Shown: positions 14,677-22,629 of the stretch, in pieces
Layout of the letters: the number at the start of each line of letters is the position of its first letter
Numbering within the stretch: position 1 is the stretch's first letter
NCBI GenBank assembly: GCA_964428895.1
Contig: CAYRZU010000049.1
Coordinates: forward strand, 1 to 28,077
Origin: HyVt-337 sp964428895
GTDB lineage: Bacteria > Planctomycetota > Phycisphaerae > SM23-33
Reading direction: 5' to 3'
Length of the DNA: 28,077 nt
Notes under the pieces: model-generated
Databases searched by the model: none
Told to the model about the DNA's origin: nothing
The model's input: the letters and a program-made list of their open reading frames with translations, nothing else
Made by a program: the position numbers and the translations under genes

Positions 14677-16125
14677 GTGACGACGTCCAAGAAGTTCTCG
14701 ATGATCCGCACCATCGTGGCAGCCACCGCGACCGGATGCCTGCTGTACGTCGGCTTGGCGATTGCGGTGCGCCGGGTGGAACTCTCGGACTGGCTGAACA
14801 CCCTTCTGCCGCCGGTGGTGGCCGGCATGCTGGTGGGGGTGCTGTTGGTGCTGTTTCATCGTCGCGAGGCCCGCAAGTCCCTAGCCAAGATCGCGCGGCA
14901 AGTCCGTGACATGGCCGGCCGGCAGGAACTGGGGTTGGTGATGCTGGATACCACCGACGAACTCGGGGAGGTCGCCAGCAGCCTCAATGAGTTTCTCTCC
15001 ACGGCCAAGGAGCAAATGGATACGCTTCAGGCCGAAACGCGCGAACTTCAGATTCAGGCCCGCATCGCCGAGGCCGAGAAGCACCACACCGAAGCCATCA
15101 TCTTCTCGATTTCCGATGCGGTGATCGTAACCAATCGGTTCGACGAATTGATCCTGGCCAACGAAGCCGCCGAGAAGCTGTTGGGCTTCACGCTTAGCAG
15201 CGCTATGCGGAAGAATACCGACCGGATTTGCTCCGACGGCATGCTGGTCCGCCTGATCCGCGAGACCCGCAACCACGCCAAGACCGTGACCCGGCGCGTG
15301 GTCGAGCACACCATGGACCACAAGGGAGAGGATCGGACCTTTGCGATCACCCTCAGCTGTGTCATGGGTAACGGCGAGGAGGTCTCCGGCGTGGTGGCCG
15401 TCCTGCACGACGTGACGCGAGAGAAGGAAATCGCCCGAATGAAGAGCGAGTTCGTCTCCAACGTGTCCCACGAACTCAAGACCCCGCTGTCGAGCATCAA
15501 AGCCTACATGGAGATGCTGGTTGACGGCGAGGCCCACGACGAAACGATGCGGCAGGAATTCTACGAGATCATTTCCACAGAAACGAATCGCTTGCACCGG
15601 ATGATCGAGAACATCCTGAACATCTCGCGGATCGAGGCCGGTGTGGTGAAGGTGGTCAAAGAGCCGTTGAGCTTGACCGCGGTCGTCACTCAGGCGTTGG
15701 ATGTGGCCTTGCCGCAGGCGAGCAACAAAGACATCCAGGTCCACCAGAACCTGGCCCCCGTGTATTACCAGGTCGAAGCCGACCACGACATGATCTATCA
15801 GGCGGTGCTCAACCTGCTGTCCAACGCGATCAAGTACACGCCGCAGGGAGGCGAGGTCTCCGTGAGCATTTCCTTGGATGATCGGCGGAACGTGGTCATT
15901 TGCGAAGTCAGTGATACCGGCATGGGCATCCCGGCCGACGATCTGCCGCGCATCTTCGACAAGTTCTTCCGCGTCAAAGCCAACAAGAAGGCGGCCAAAG
16001 GGACGGGGTTGGGATTGGCGGTGGTCAAGGAGATCATCGAGTCCGTTCATGAAGGACAGTTATCCGTTACCAGTGAGGAAGGCTCCGGCAGTACGTTCAG
16101 CTTTGAACTGCCGGTCATTGCATAA
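14677..16125 (+). CDS. Membrane sensor histidine kinase
   Basis: A 482-residue kinase of the PhoR/VicK type. Two membrane helices (about 9-31 and 43-61) bracket only a dozen extracytoplasmic residues, so it has no real external sensing domain. Then a HAMP-like linker and coiled-coil (65-135), a PAS domain (about 136-248), the dimerisation domain with phospho-acceptor His265 in 'SHELKTPL', and the ATPase domain with N-box Asn383, 'DTGMGIP' (Asp413), 'FDKFF' and 'GTGLGL' (442-447). All catalytic boxes are intact. GTG 14677 follows GGAGGA (14667-14672). The adjacent single-domain regulator is the natural partner. Stimulus unknown; the PAS or membrane is the likely input. Confidence 0.88.
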   Translation: MTTSKKFSMIRTIVAATATGCLLYVGLAIAVRRVELSDWLNTLLPPVVAGMLVGVLLVLFHRREARKSLAKIARQVRDMAGRQELGLVMLDTTDELGEVASSLNEFLSTAKEQMDTLQAETRELQIQARIAEAEKHHTEAIIFSISDAVIVTNRFDELILANEAAEKLLGFTLSSAMRKNTDRICSDGMLVRLIRETRNHAKTVTRRVVEHTMDHKGEDRTFAITLSCVMGNGEEVSGVVAVLHDVTREKEIARMKSEFVSNVSHELKTPLSSIKAYMEMLVDGEAHDETMRQEFYEIISTETNRLHRMIENILNISRIEAGVVKVVKEPLSLTAVVTQALDVALPQASNKDIQVHQNLAPVYYQVEADHDMIYQAVLNLLSNAIKYTPQGGEVSVSISLDDRRNVVICEVSDTGMGIPADDLPRIFDKFFRVKANKKAAKGTGLGLAVVKEIIESVHEGQLSVTSEEGSGSTFSFELPVIA

Positions 16126-16176
16126 GTGTCGTAGTCGTTACGCGCCGTTGAGCCTGTAACGCCGGAGGACGTAGCC

Positions 16177-16572
16177 GTGGCTAAGAAGATTCTTGCCGTC
16201 GACGATGAAGCCCACATTCTGCATGTCGTAACCATGAAGCTCTCCAACGCGGGCTTCGATACCGTCACGGCGCAGGACGGGGATGAAGCCCTGGAGGCGT
16301 TCATGGCGGAGCGTCCGGATCTGGTCATTACGGACCTCCAGATGCCCCACATGACAGGGCTGGAGTTTGCAACGGCCTTACGGCAGGAACACAACATTCA
16401 TGACGTTCCGGTGATCATGCTGACGGCCCGGGGATTTGACCTGGACCCGTCGGAAATGGAAGCGGCCGGTATTTCGGATGTGCTGGAGAAGCCCTTCTCG
16501 CCTCGGGATGTCCTGGCGCGAGTCGAGGCCCTGCTGGCCGATCATGCCGATGCAACGCCCATGGAGACGTAA
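16177..16572 (+). CDS. Single-domain response regulator (CheY-like)
   Basis: A 131-residue receiver with no output domain. Conserved residues are present: acidic pair Asp9/Asp10, phospho-acceptor Asp53 in 'VITDLQMP', Thr83 and Lys105 in 'LEKPF'. Such proteins act by binding a partner when phosphorylated, as CheY does at a motor. Its place between a kinase and an HD-GYP protein in a pilus locus suggests it links the kinase to pilus motor or phosphodiesterase activity (inference). GTG 16177 is preceded by GGAGG (16164-16168). Only 2 bases separate it from the HD-GYP gene. Confidence 0.88.
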   Translation: MAKKILAVDDEAHILHVVTMKLSNAGFDTVTAQDGDEALEAFMAERPDLVITDLQMPHMTGLEFATALRQEHNIHDVPVIMLTARGFDLDPSEMEAAGISDVLEKPFSPRDVLARVEALLADHADATPMET

Positions 16573-16574
16573 TC

Positions 16575-18224
16575 GTGACCCAGGCAGCATCATCTCTGGA
16601 GACACAACAGCGGCTCAACGCTCTATTCGTGGCGTTGCATCGTCGCATGTTGGACGTCGGGCTCAGTCTGAGCCTGGTCGACACGACCGGCCAGATGGCG
16701 ATGACCGCGGCTCCTGACGACCCCTTGGCGTCCGTGCTCTTCGCCGAAGGCGGCCTGTGCCAATCCCTGCAAGAACAAGCCGCTCGGCGAGTGTTGGAGG
16801 ACGGCCAGCCCCTGACGATTGTCTCGCCCGGCGACCCGGTGGTCCTGGCGGCGCCGGTGTTCGAACGTCGCCGGCTGGTGGCGGCCGTCGTCGCCTGCTA
16901 TTGGCCTCTGGACATGGCGGACGAAGAGGCCCTTCACCGCGCCTGTGACAAATGGGGCCTCGACTTCACATCGGTTGCGCCATCGGCGGACGGGCCCGCT
17001 CTCCACTCGATAGATCAGGCCGACCACTTGTTGCGTGTTCTTCAGCAGTCCGTCGATTCAGAACTGTCGCTGACGGTGGCCAATGACGACGTCAGCAAGC
17101 TGAGTTTGAACCTGGCGACGACGTATGAGGAACTGAGCCTCATCTATCACATCAGCGGCACCATGAAGCTGACTGAGCATCCCGGCTCATTCATCCAACG
17201 CGAGATCTGCCAGGGCTTGCTGGACGTGCTGAGCATCAGTACGGCGTCGGCGATTGTGTTCGGCAATGCTCACGCCGCCGATCCGGACGACATCTACCAT
17301 GCCGGGTCGCCGTTGATCAGCGATACGGACCTGAAGGCCATGGTGGAGGACGCGTTCGAGCCCCTGCAGGCCGAACCCCATCGCGTGGTGGATAACGGTA
17401 CGCCCGGACGGGTGAAGTCCGGGCCCATCCAACGCTACGCGATTGTCCCTATGTTGAGCGATGAAACGGTCATCGGGGCGGTGGCGGTGTTCAACAAGCA
17501 GGCCGGGGAATTCGACAGCGTTGACGTCAAGCTCATGCGGGCGGTGGCAGACCAAGCCGCGGTGTTCCTGACGAACCATCGGCTGTACACCGAACTCCGC
17601 GAGTTGTTGATCGGCGTATTGGACGCGCTGACCGCATCGATTGACGCCAAGGACCCCTACACATGCGGCCACTCCCGGCGGGTGGCGCGGATTTCGCGCC
17701 GATTGGCCGAGGCATCTGGCATCGAGGCGGATCGGGTGGAGCGCATCTACCTGGCCGGTCTGCTCCATGACGTCGGCAAGATTGGCGTGCCCGAGGCGAT
17801 TCTGTGCAAGCCCGGGCGCCTGACCGACGCGGAGTACAAGGTCATCCAGCAGCATCCGGTTACATCGGCCAAGATTCTCAGCGGCATCCGCCAACTGGAG
17901 GACGTTGTCGTCGGCATGTTGCACCACCACGAGCGAGTGGACGGGAAGGGCTATCCGGACGGCCTGGCGGGCCAGGCCTTTCCGCTGGAGGCCCGGATCA
18001 TCGGCTTGGCTGACGCCTTCGACGCGTTGACGTCGGACCGTGTCTACCGAAAGGCGCCGTCCCTGCCGGAGGTGATCGAGGAGATCCGCCGGAACAGCGG
18101 CACCCAGTTCGACGCGGGCCTGGTAGACCTGCTCCTGTCGATGGACTTGGAGGCCTTCCTGGTCGAGTTGAGAGCTTCCGATAACGGGCGGGCTATGGAC
18201 ATGCCTGAGGAGGCCATCCGGTGA
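16575..18224 (+). CDS. GAF-HD-GYP cyclic-di-GMP phosphodiesterase
   Basis: A 549-residue cytoplasmic protein. Residues 1-130 form a sensor-like domain with some resemblance to PocR/GAF folds, 185-335 a GAF domain, and 345-535 an HD-GYP domain, which in this family hydrolyses cyclic-di-GMP. The catalytic signature is complete: 'HDVGKIGVP' (His398, Asp399), 'HHHERVDGKGYP' (450-461) and 'GLADAFDALTSDRVYR' with its metal-binding Asp. GTG 16575 starts 2 bases after the response regulator gene, with GGAGA (16562-16566). Its last 4 bases overlap the STAS gene. Likely function is lowering cyclic-di-GMP under control of the neighbouring kinase and regulator, shifting pilus activity; the link is inferred from gene order. 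Confidence 0.87.
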   Translation: MTQAASSLETQQRLNALFVALHRRMLDVGLSLSLVDTTGQMAMTAAPDDPLASVLFAEGGLCQSLQEQAARRVLEDGQPLTIVSPGDPVVLAAPVFERRRLVAAVVACYWPLDMADEEALHRACDKWGLDFTSVAPSADGPALHSIDQADHLLRVLQQSVDSELSLTVANDDVSKLSLNLATTYEELSLIYHISGTMKLTEHPGSFIQREICQGLLDVLSISTASAIVFGNAHAADPDDIYHAGSPLISDTDLKAMVEDAFEPLQAEPHRVVDNGTPGRVKSGPIQRYAIVPMLSDETVIGAVAVFNKQAGEFDSVDVKLMRAVADQAAVFLTNHRLYTELRELLIGVLDALTASIDAKDPYTCGHSRRVARISRRLAEASGIEADRVERIYLAGLLHDVGKIGVPEAILCKPGRLTDAEYKVIQQHPVTSAKILSGIRQLEDVVVGMLHHHERVDGKGYPDGLAGQAFPLEARIIGLADAFDALTSDRVYRKAPSLPEVIEEIRRNSGTQFDAGLVDLLLSMDLEAFLVELRASDNGRAMDMPEEAIR

Positions 18225-18562
18225 GCGTGACGGCGGAAACATACGGGCGAGCGGTGGTCTTCAACATCAAGGGAGATCTGACCGAGGATATCCTGGCCTC
18301 GTTGACGGAGGCGGTCGATCACCACTTGGAGAGCGACTCCGTCATTGATGTGATTCTGAACATGGAAGAATCACCGTTCCTGGACTCCGCTGCTCTGGAA
18401 CACCTATTGGACGTCCAAGACCGACTGGTTGAAAGGCTGGGCGCGGTCAAGCTGGTTAACTGCGATGAGAACGTGCGGAAGATCATCGAAATGACCCGCC
18501 TGGACATGGATTTTGAGACCTACGACGACATCGCCACGGCGGTGAAGGTGTCGCAGACATAA
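18221..18562 (+). CDS. STAS-domain anti-anti-sigma-factor-like protein
   Basis: A 113-residue stand-alone STAS domain like SpoIIAA/RsbV. The segment 'VILNMEESPFLDSAALEHLL' aligns with the family's phospho-switch loop; Ser56 directly after Asp matches the phosphorylated Ser58 of SpoIIAA, while the usual following Gly is Ala. The 4-base overlap GTGA with the HD-GYP gene and a strong GAGGAGG (18206-18212) imply translational coupling. Switch partners (a GHKL serine kinase and a PP2C phosphatase) are not in the window. It may regulate a sigma factor or, as a local scaffold, the pilus motor. Confidence 0.83.
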   Translation: MSVTAETYGRAVVFNIKGDLTEDILASLTEAVDHHLESDSVIDVILNMEESPFLDSAALEHLLDVQDRLVERLGAVKLVNCDENVRKIIEMTRLDMDFETYDDIATAVKVSQT

Positions 18563-18587
18563 TTAAGACAATTGGGATGGTGGTGAC

Positions 18588-20297
18588 GTGACACCGCAAA
18601 TAGGCCAACGAATTCCGCTGGGGCAGTTGCTGATCAACCACGGGGCGATCACCCCGGAGCAACTGGATGAAGCGCTGCTTCATCAGAAGACCTCCGGCAC
18701 GAACATGCTGTTGGGGGAGGTCCTCCAGAAGCTGAACTTCTGCACGGACGAGCAGGTCATGGAGGCCCTTGCCGCCGGCCAAGGGGTGCCGTTCGTGCAT
18801 GTCTCTCCCCACGTAACGGATCCCAAGGCGCTGGAGTGCGTTCCCCGGGAGTTCCTTGAGAAGCACGCGGTCCTGCCGCTGTTCATGGTGCGCAATCGCC
18901 TAACCTTGGCGATGAGCGAGCCGTCGAACGTCTTCCTGATCGAGGAAGTGTCCCGGCTGGCCGACTGTGAAGTGCTGGTGGTGTGTTCGCCCGCCCAGGA
19001 CATCAAGGCCACGTTGGAGAATCACCTGCCGGCTGCGAATGTCTTCGTGATCGACGATCTCCTCGACGAGACCGACGCCGAGGACATGTCGGTCGTCGAG
19101 CACAAGATCGAGGATATTGCGGATATCGAGGCGGTCGCCGAGGGGTCGCCCGTTATCAAGCTGGTTAACTATGTGATCTACAGCGCGGTTCGCGACGGCG
19201 CATCGGACATTCACATCGAACCGGATGAAGGCGCGCTCCGCATTCGCTTCCGTGTCGATGGTGCCTTGTTCGAGAAACTCCGCCCCCCGGCAACGATGGG
19301 CCCGGCCATTGCCAGTCGTATCAAGATTATGGCCGACTTGGACATTGCCGAACGGCGTCTCCCTCAAGACGGCGGCATCCACGTGCTCATGGGTGGTCGG
19401 CCCGTGGACCTGCGTGTCAGCACATTGCCCGGCCAGCACGGCGAGAAGGTTGTGATCCGGGTGATCGACAACAAGTCGGTGCTGATCAACCTGGAGAAGC
19501 TTGGCTTCTCTTACGACATGCTCAAGCACTGGCGAAAGGCCATCACCGTTCCGAACGGCATCGTGCTGGTGACGGGCCCGACCGGCAGCGGCAAGAGCAC
19601 CACGCTCTACGGCTCGTTAAAGGAACTCAACGACGACGCCGTGAATATCTGCACGGTCGAGGATCCCATTGAGTTCAATCTGAAGCACGTCAATCAGTTC
19701 CAGGTGAACGACAAGATTGGCTTCACCTTCGCCGGGGCGTTGCGGTCTTTGCTTCGGCAGGATCCGGATATCGTCATGCTGGGTGAAATTCGTGACGAAG
19801 AGACGGGCCGAATCGCGGTTCAAGCGGCCCTGACCGGTCACCTCGTGCTCAGCACCCTTCACACCAATAGCGCTGCCGGGGCGGTGACGCGATTGGTCAA
19901 CATCGGGCTCGAGCCTTACCTGGTCGCCGCGGCCGTGGAAGCGGTGTTGGCCCAGCGGCTGGTCCGCAAGATTTGCCCCGACTGCAAAGAGCCCTACGAC
20001 CCACCGGCCAATCTTCGCCGAGCGGTGGAGGCCCTTGCCGGGGAGGTCGATACGTTCTATCAAGGCGCCGGGTGCAGCAAGTGTCGCAACAGCGGCTACA
20101 ACGGGCGGCTGGGCATCTACGAACTGCTGATTCCCACCGAAGAGTTCCGCGACCGAATGCTGACGACCGATTCGCCGTCGGAGCTTCAGCGAGCGGCGGA
20201 AGAAGCGGGGATGATTACCCTTCGCCATGACGGGATGGAGAAGATCCGCACCGGTATCACCACGATTGAGGAAATCATCCGGGCAACGGCCGGCTAG
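18588..20297 (+). CDS. pilB: PilB/GspE-type assembly ATPase
   Basis: A 569-residue hexameric motor ATPase that powers filament extension. N-terminal MshEN-type domain (about 8-150), then the ATPase core with 'GASDIHIEP', Walker A GPTGSGKST (330-338), an Asp box around 'VEDPIEF' (357-363), Walker B 'DIVMLGEIRD' (394-403) and His box 'GHLVLSTLHTNSA'. A zinc site is formed by Cys463/Cys466 and Cys496/Cys499, as in GspE/PilB. GTG 18588 is the start; the ribosome site (GGGATGGTGG) is irregular. It lies 25 bases after the STAS gene and 12 before pilT. Confidence 0.93.
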   Translation: MTPQIGQRIPLGQLLINHGAITPEQLDEALLHQKTSGTNMLLGEVLQKLNFCTDEQVMEALAAGQGVPFVHVSPHVTDPKALECVPREFLEKHAVLPLFMVRNRLTLAMSEPSNVFLIEEVSRLADCEVLVVCSPAQDIKATLENHLPAANVFVIDDLLDETDAEDMSVVEHKIEDIADIEAVAEGSPVIKLVNYVIYSAVRDGASDIHIEPDEGALRIRFRVDGALFEKLRPPATMGPAIASRIKIMADLDIAERRLPQDGGIHVLMGGRPVDLRVSTLPGQHGEKVVIRVIDNKSVLINLEKLGFSYDMLKHWRKAITVPNGIVLVTGPTGSGKSTTLYGSLKELNDDAVNICTVEDPIEFNLKHVNQFQVNDKIGFTFAGALRSLLRQDPDIVMLGEIRDEETGRIAVQAALTGHLVLSTLHTNSAAGAVTRLVNIGLEPYLVAAAVEAVLAQRLVRKICPDCKEPYDPPANLRRAVEALAGEVDTFYQGAGCSKCRNSGYNGRLGIYELLIPTEEFRDRMLTTDSPSELQRAAEEAGMITLRHDGMEKIRTGITTIEEIIRATAG

Positions 20298-20309
20298 AAG
20301 AGGATGACC

Positions 20310-21362
20310 ATGACGATCGAACAGATGTTTGACCTGGTGGTGGATCGAAACGCGTCGGACGTGTTGTTCGTCCCCGGTTCGTCGCCGATTCTGTTCATTG
20401 GCGGGCGAATGCAGCAGATGGACCACCCCCCCCTGAACGGCCAGGACGTCGAAGATACGTTCTTCCCTCTTCTGAACGAGGCCATGCGGGCCCGGCTAGA
20501 TACCGAAGGGGACGTGGACTTTTCGGTAGGCCGGCCGAACCTGGGCCGATTTCGAATCAACCTACATCGGCAGCGGGGCACGGTGGGAGCGGCCGTCCGA
20601 CACGTGCCGCACGAGATTCCGTCGTTTAGGGACCTGAAACTGCCCGACGCCATTCTTCAATTGGCGGACCTGCCCAATGGGCTGGTCCTGGTGACCGGCG
20701 GCACGGGCACGGGCAAGAGCACCACCCTGGCGGCCATGCTGGACTACATCAACCAGAACTACGCCCACCATATCATCACGCTGGAAGATCCGATCGAGTT
20801 CATGTTCACGCACAAGAAGTCGGTGGTCGAACAGCGAGAAATTGGTCAGGACTGCCCGTCCTTCGGCAAGGCCCTGCGGCACGTGGTTCGGCAGCGACCG
20901 GATGTGATCATGGTCGGCGAGATGCGCGACTTGGAGACGATTTCCGCGGCCCTGACGGCGGCGGAGACCGGCCATTTGGTCTTCGCGTCGCTGCACACGT
21001 CCAGCGCCGATGAGGCGGTCAATCGCATCGTGGATGTCTTCGAAGGCAACCAGCAACTTCAGGTGCGGGTGCAGTTGGCCGATACACTGCGGGGCGCCAT
21101 ATGTCAGGCCTTGTTCCATGACGAAACCGACGGTGCCCAGGTGCCCGCGGTGGAAATCATGATGGCTACGCCCGCGGTTCGCCGGTCAATCCGCGACCGC
21201 CAGACCCGTCTGATTCGCGGGATGATGGAAACCGGCGCCGCACAAGGCATGCGTCTGATGGAAGCGGCCATCAGTCAATTGGTCCACAGCGGCCGCGTCA
21301 GCCGGGCCGATGCGCTATCGCAGGCCCGTGACCCGGTGACGCTGCAGAAGATGATCGCTTAG
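20310..21362 (+). CDS. pilT: PilT-type retraction ATPase
   Basis: A 350-residue retraction motor. Walker A is GGTGTGKST (residues 130-138), with 'LEDPIEF', Walker B 'DVIMVGEMRDLETI' and His box 'GHLVFASLHTSSADEAVNRIVDVF', all PilT rather than PilB style. The C-terminal PilT helix usually written AIRNLIRE reads AVRRSIRD here. The N-terminal ASDLHL motif is altered to ASDVLF. ATG 20304 is in frame, but AGAGG (20299-20303) is correctly spaced only from ATG 20310. No zinc cysteines, as expected. Its presence argues that the locus makes a retractable pilus rather than a dedicated secretion pseudopilus. Confidence 0.9.
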   Translation: MTIEQMFDLVVDRNASDVLFVPGSSPILFIGGRMQQMDHPPLNGQDVEDTFFPLLNEAMRARLDTEGDVDFSVGRPNLGRFRINLHRQRGTVGAAVRHVPHEIPSFRDLKLPDAILQLADLPNGLVLVTGGTGTGKSTTLAAMLDYINQNYAHHIITLEDPIEFMFTHKKSVVEQREIGQDCPSFGKALRHVVRQRPDVIMVGEMRDLETISAALTAAETGHLVFASLHTSSADEAVNRIVDVFEGNQQLQVRVQLADTLRGAICQALFHDETDGAQVPAVEIMMATPAVRRSIRDRQTRLIRGMMETGAAQGMRLMEAAISQLVHSGRVSRADALSQARDPVTLQKMIA

Positions 21363-21370
21363 AGAGAACG

Positions 21371-22579
21371 ATGACACGGTTCGCCTATCAAATCCGAAAT
21401 GAGCTTGGGCAAGTCGAGAGCGGCGTGATAGACGCCTACGACGCTACCGAGGCCGGCAGCCAGCTCCGCCAGCAGGGGAAGATGGTCATGTCCCTGGAGG
21501 CCGAGTCCGAGGCCGGGGCTCCGGGACCCAAGCTCAAGAAGATTCGGTCGGACGACCTGATCTTCTTTGCCAATCAACTGGCGGTGATGGTGGATACGGG
21601 CGTGCCGCTGTCGGAGGCGCTGGACGCGATCGCCGATTCGAGCGATCACACCGGCCTGCAGGCGATGGTGCGAGAGATATCCGAGGACGTCAAGGGAGGC
21701 GTGGAGTTTTCGCGGGCATTGGAGAACTACCCCAAGGTCTTCAACGACTTGTTCATCTCGTTAATCCGCGCATCGGAGGCGTCAGGCACGATGGGGCCGA
21801 TGCTTCAACGGGCCAGCGCGTATCTCGTTCAGGTGCGGGACACACGGAAGCAAGTAAAGGGCGCAATGATCTACCCGGTCTGCATGCTGGGGTTCTGCAT
21901 CCTGGTCATTGTCGGCCTGCTGGTCTTCGTGCTGCCGAAGTTCGAGAACATCTACTCCGGAAAGGGCAAGCTCCTGCCCGGGCCCACGCGCGCACTGATG
22001 AGCCTCAGCAACGGCATGGTGACCTATTGGCCCTTCATTCTGGTGGGATTGGGGGCGGTCGTGGGCGGCTTGATCTATTACTTACGCACGCCGGGCGGCA
22101 GACTGATGCGGGACAAGGTGCTGCTGTCTGTGCCCGTGTTCGGGCCGATGGTTCGGAAGGCGTGTATGGCCCGATCGCTACGGACGATGTCCACCATGGT
22201 TACCACGGGGGTGGCGATGTTGGACGGGCTGGAGATCACCGCACGGGTGGCGGGCAATGCGATGTACCGCCAACTGTGGCTGGACATGGCCGATCACGTT
22301 CGTGAGGGTGGAACCTTATCCGACCGGCTATTTGCATGCCCGTTGATTCCTCGAACCATCGCTCAGATGATCGATGCGGGCGAACGCACCGGCCAGTTGG
22401 GCAACGTAATGGACCGCATCGCGAATTTCTGTGAGGACGACCTGAAGATCGCGCTCAAGGCCGCCACCGGCATGATCGAGCCGGTCATGGTCATCGTGAT
22501 GGGGTTGATCGTGGGCGGCATCGCGATGGCGTTGCTGCTGCCGATCTTCAAGATGTCCAGCACCATGGCCGGCGGCTAG
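21371..22579 (+). CDS. pilC: PilC/GspF-type inner-membrane platform protein
   Basis: A 402-residue polytopic protein that couples the motor ATPases to the filament. It begins with the usual 'FAYQIRNELGQVESGVIDAYDATEA' region, then two T2SSF domains (about 58-180 and 258-385), each starting with an 'FANQLAVMVDTGVPLSEAL'-like or 'ARSLRTMSTMVTTGVAMLDGLEI'-like segment. Membrane helices lie near residues 167-190, 218-238 and 368-393. ATG 21371 follows AGAGAG and is 8 bases from pilT. It is the last recognisable pilus gene of the run. Confidence 0.92.
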   Translation: MTRFAYQIRNELGQVESGVIDAYDATEAGSQLRQQGKMVMSLEAESEAGAPGPKLKKIRSDDLIFFANQLAVMVDTGVPLSEALDAIADSSDHTGLQAMVREISEDVKGGVEFSRALENYPKVFNDLFISLIRASEASGTMGPMLQRASAYLVQVRDTRKQVKGAMIYPVCMLGFCILVIVGLLVFVLPKFENIYSGKGKLLPGPTRALMSLSNGMVTYWPFILVGLGAVVGGLIYYLRTPGGRLMRDKVLLSVPVFGPMVRKACMARSLRTMSTMVTTGVAMLDGLEITARVAGNAMYRQLWLDMADHVREGGTLSDRLFACPLIPRTIAQMIDAGERTGQLGNVMDRIANFCEDDLKIALKAATGMIEPVMVIVMGLIVGGIAMALLLPIFKMSSTMAGG

Positions 22580-22616
22580 CGCGCTGCAGCCACTGGTCCG
22601 CGTCACGCCAAGTAGC

Positions 22617-22629
22617 TAGAATGCCACCA
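22617..22629 (+). promoter_or_regulatory. -10 element giving a likely leaderless DnaJ-type mRNA
   Basis: TAGAAT (22617-22622) ends 7 bases before ATG 22629, so transcription would start at or next to the start codon. No Shine-Dalgarno precedes the ATG, which supports leaderless translation. A -35 element is not convincing (TGGTCC at 22594-22599). Confidence 0.4.

Noticed and set aside
14881..16050. A 389-codon minus-strand frame opposite the histidine kinase gene
   Set aside because: His/Asp/Leu-rich antisense shadow typical of GC-rich coding DNA; the kinase on the plus strand has every catalytic box.
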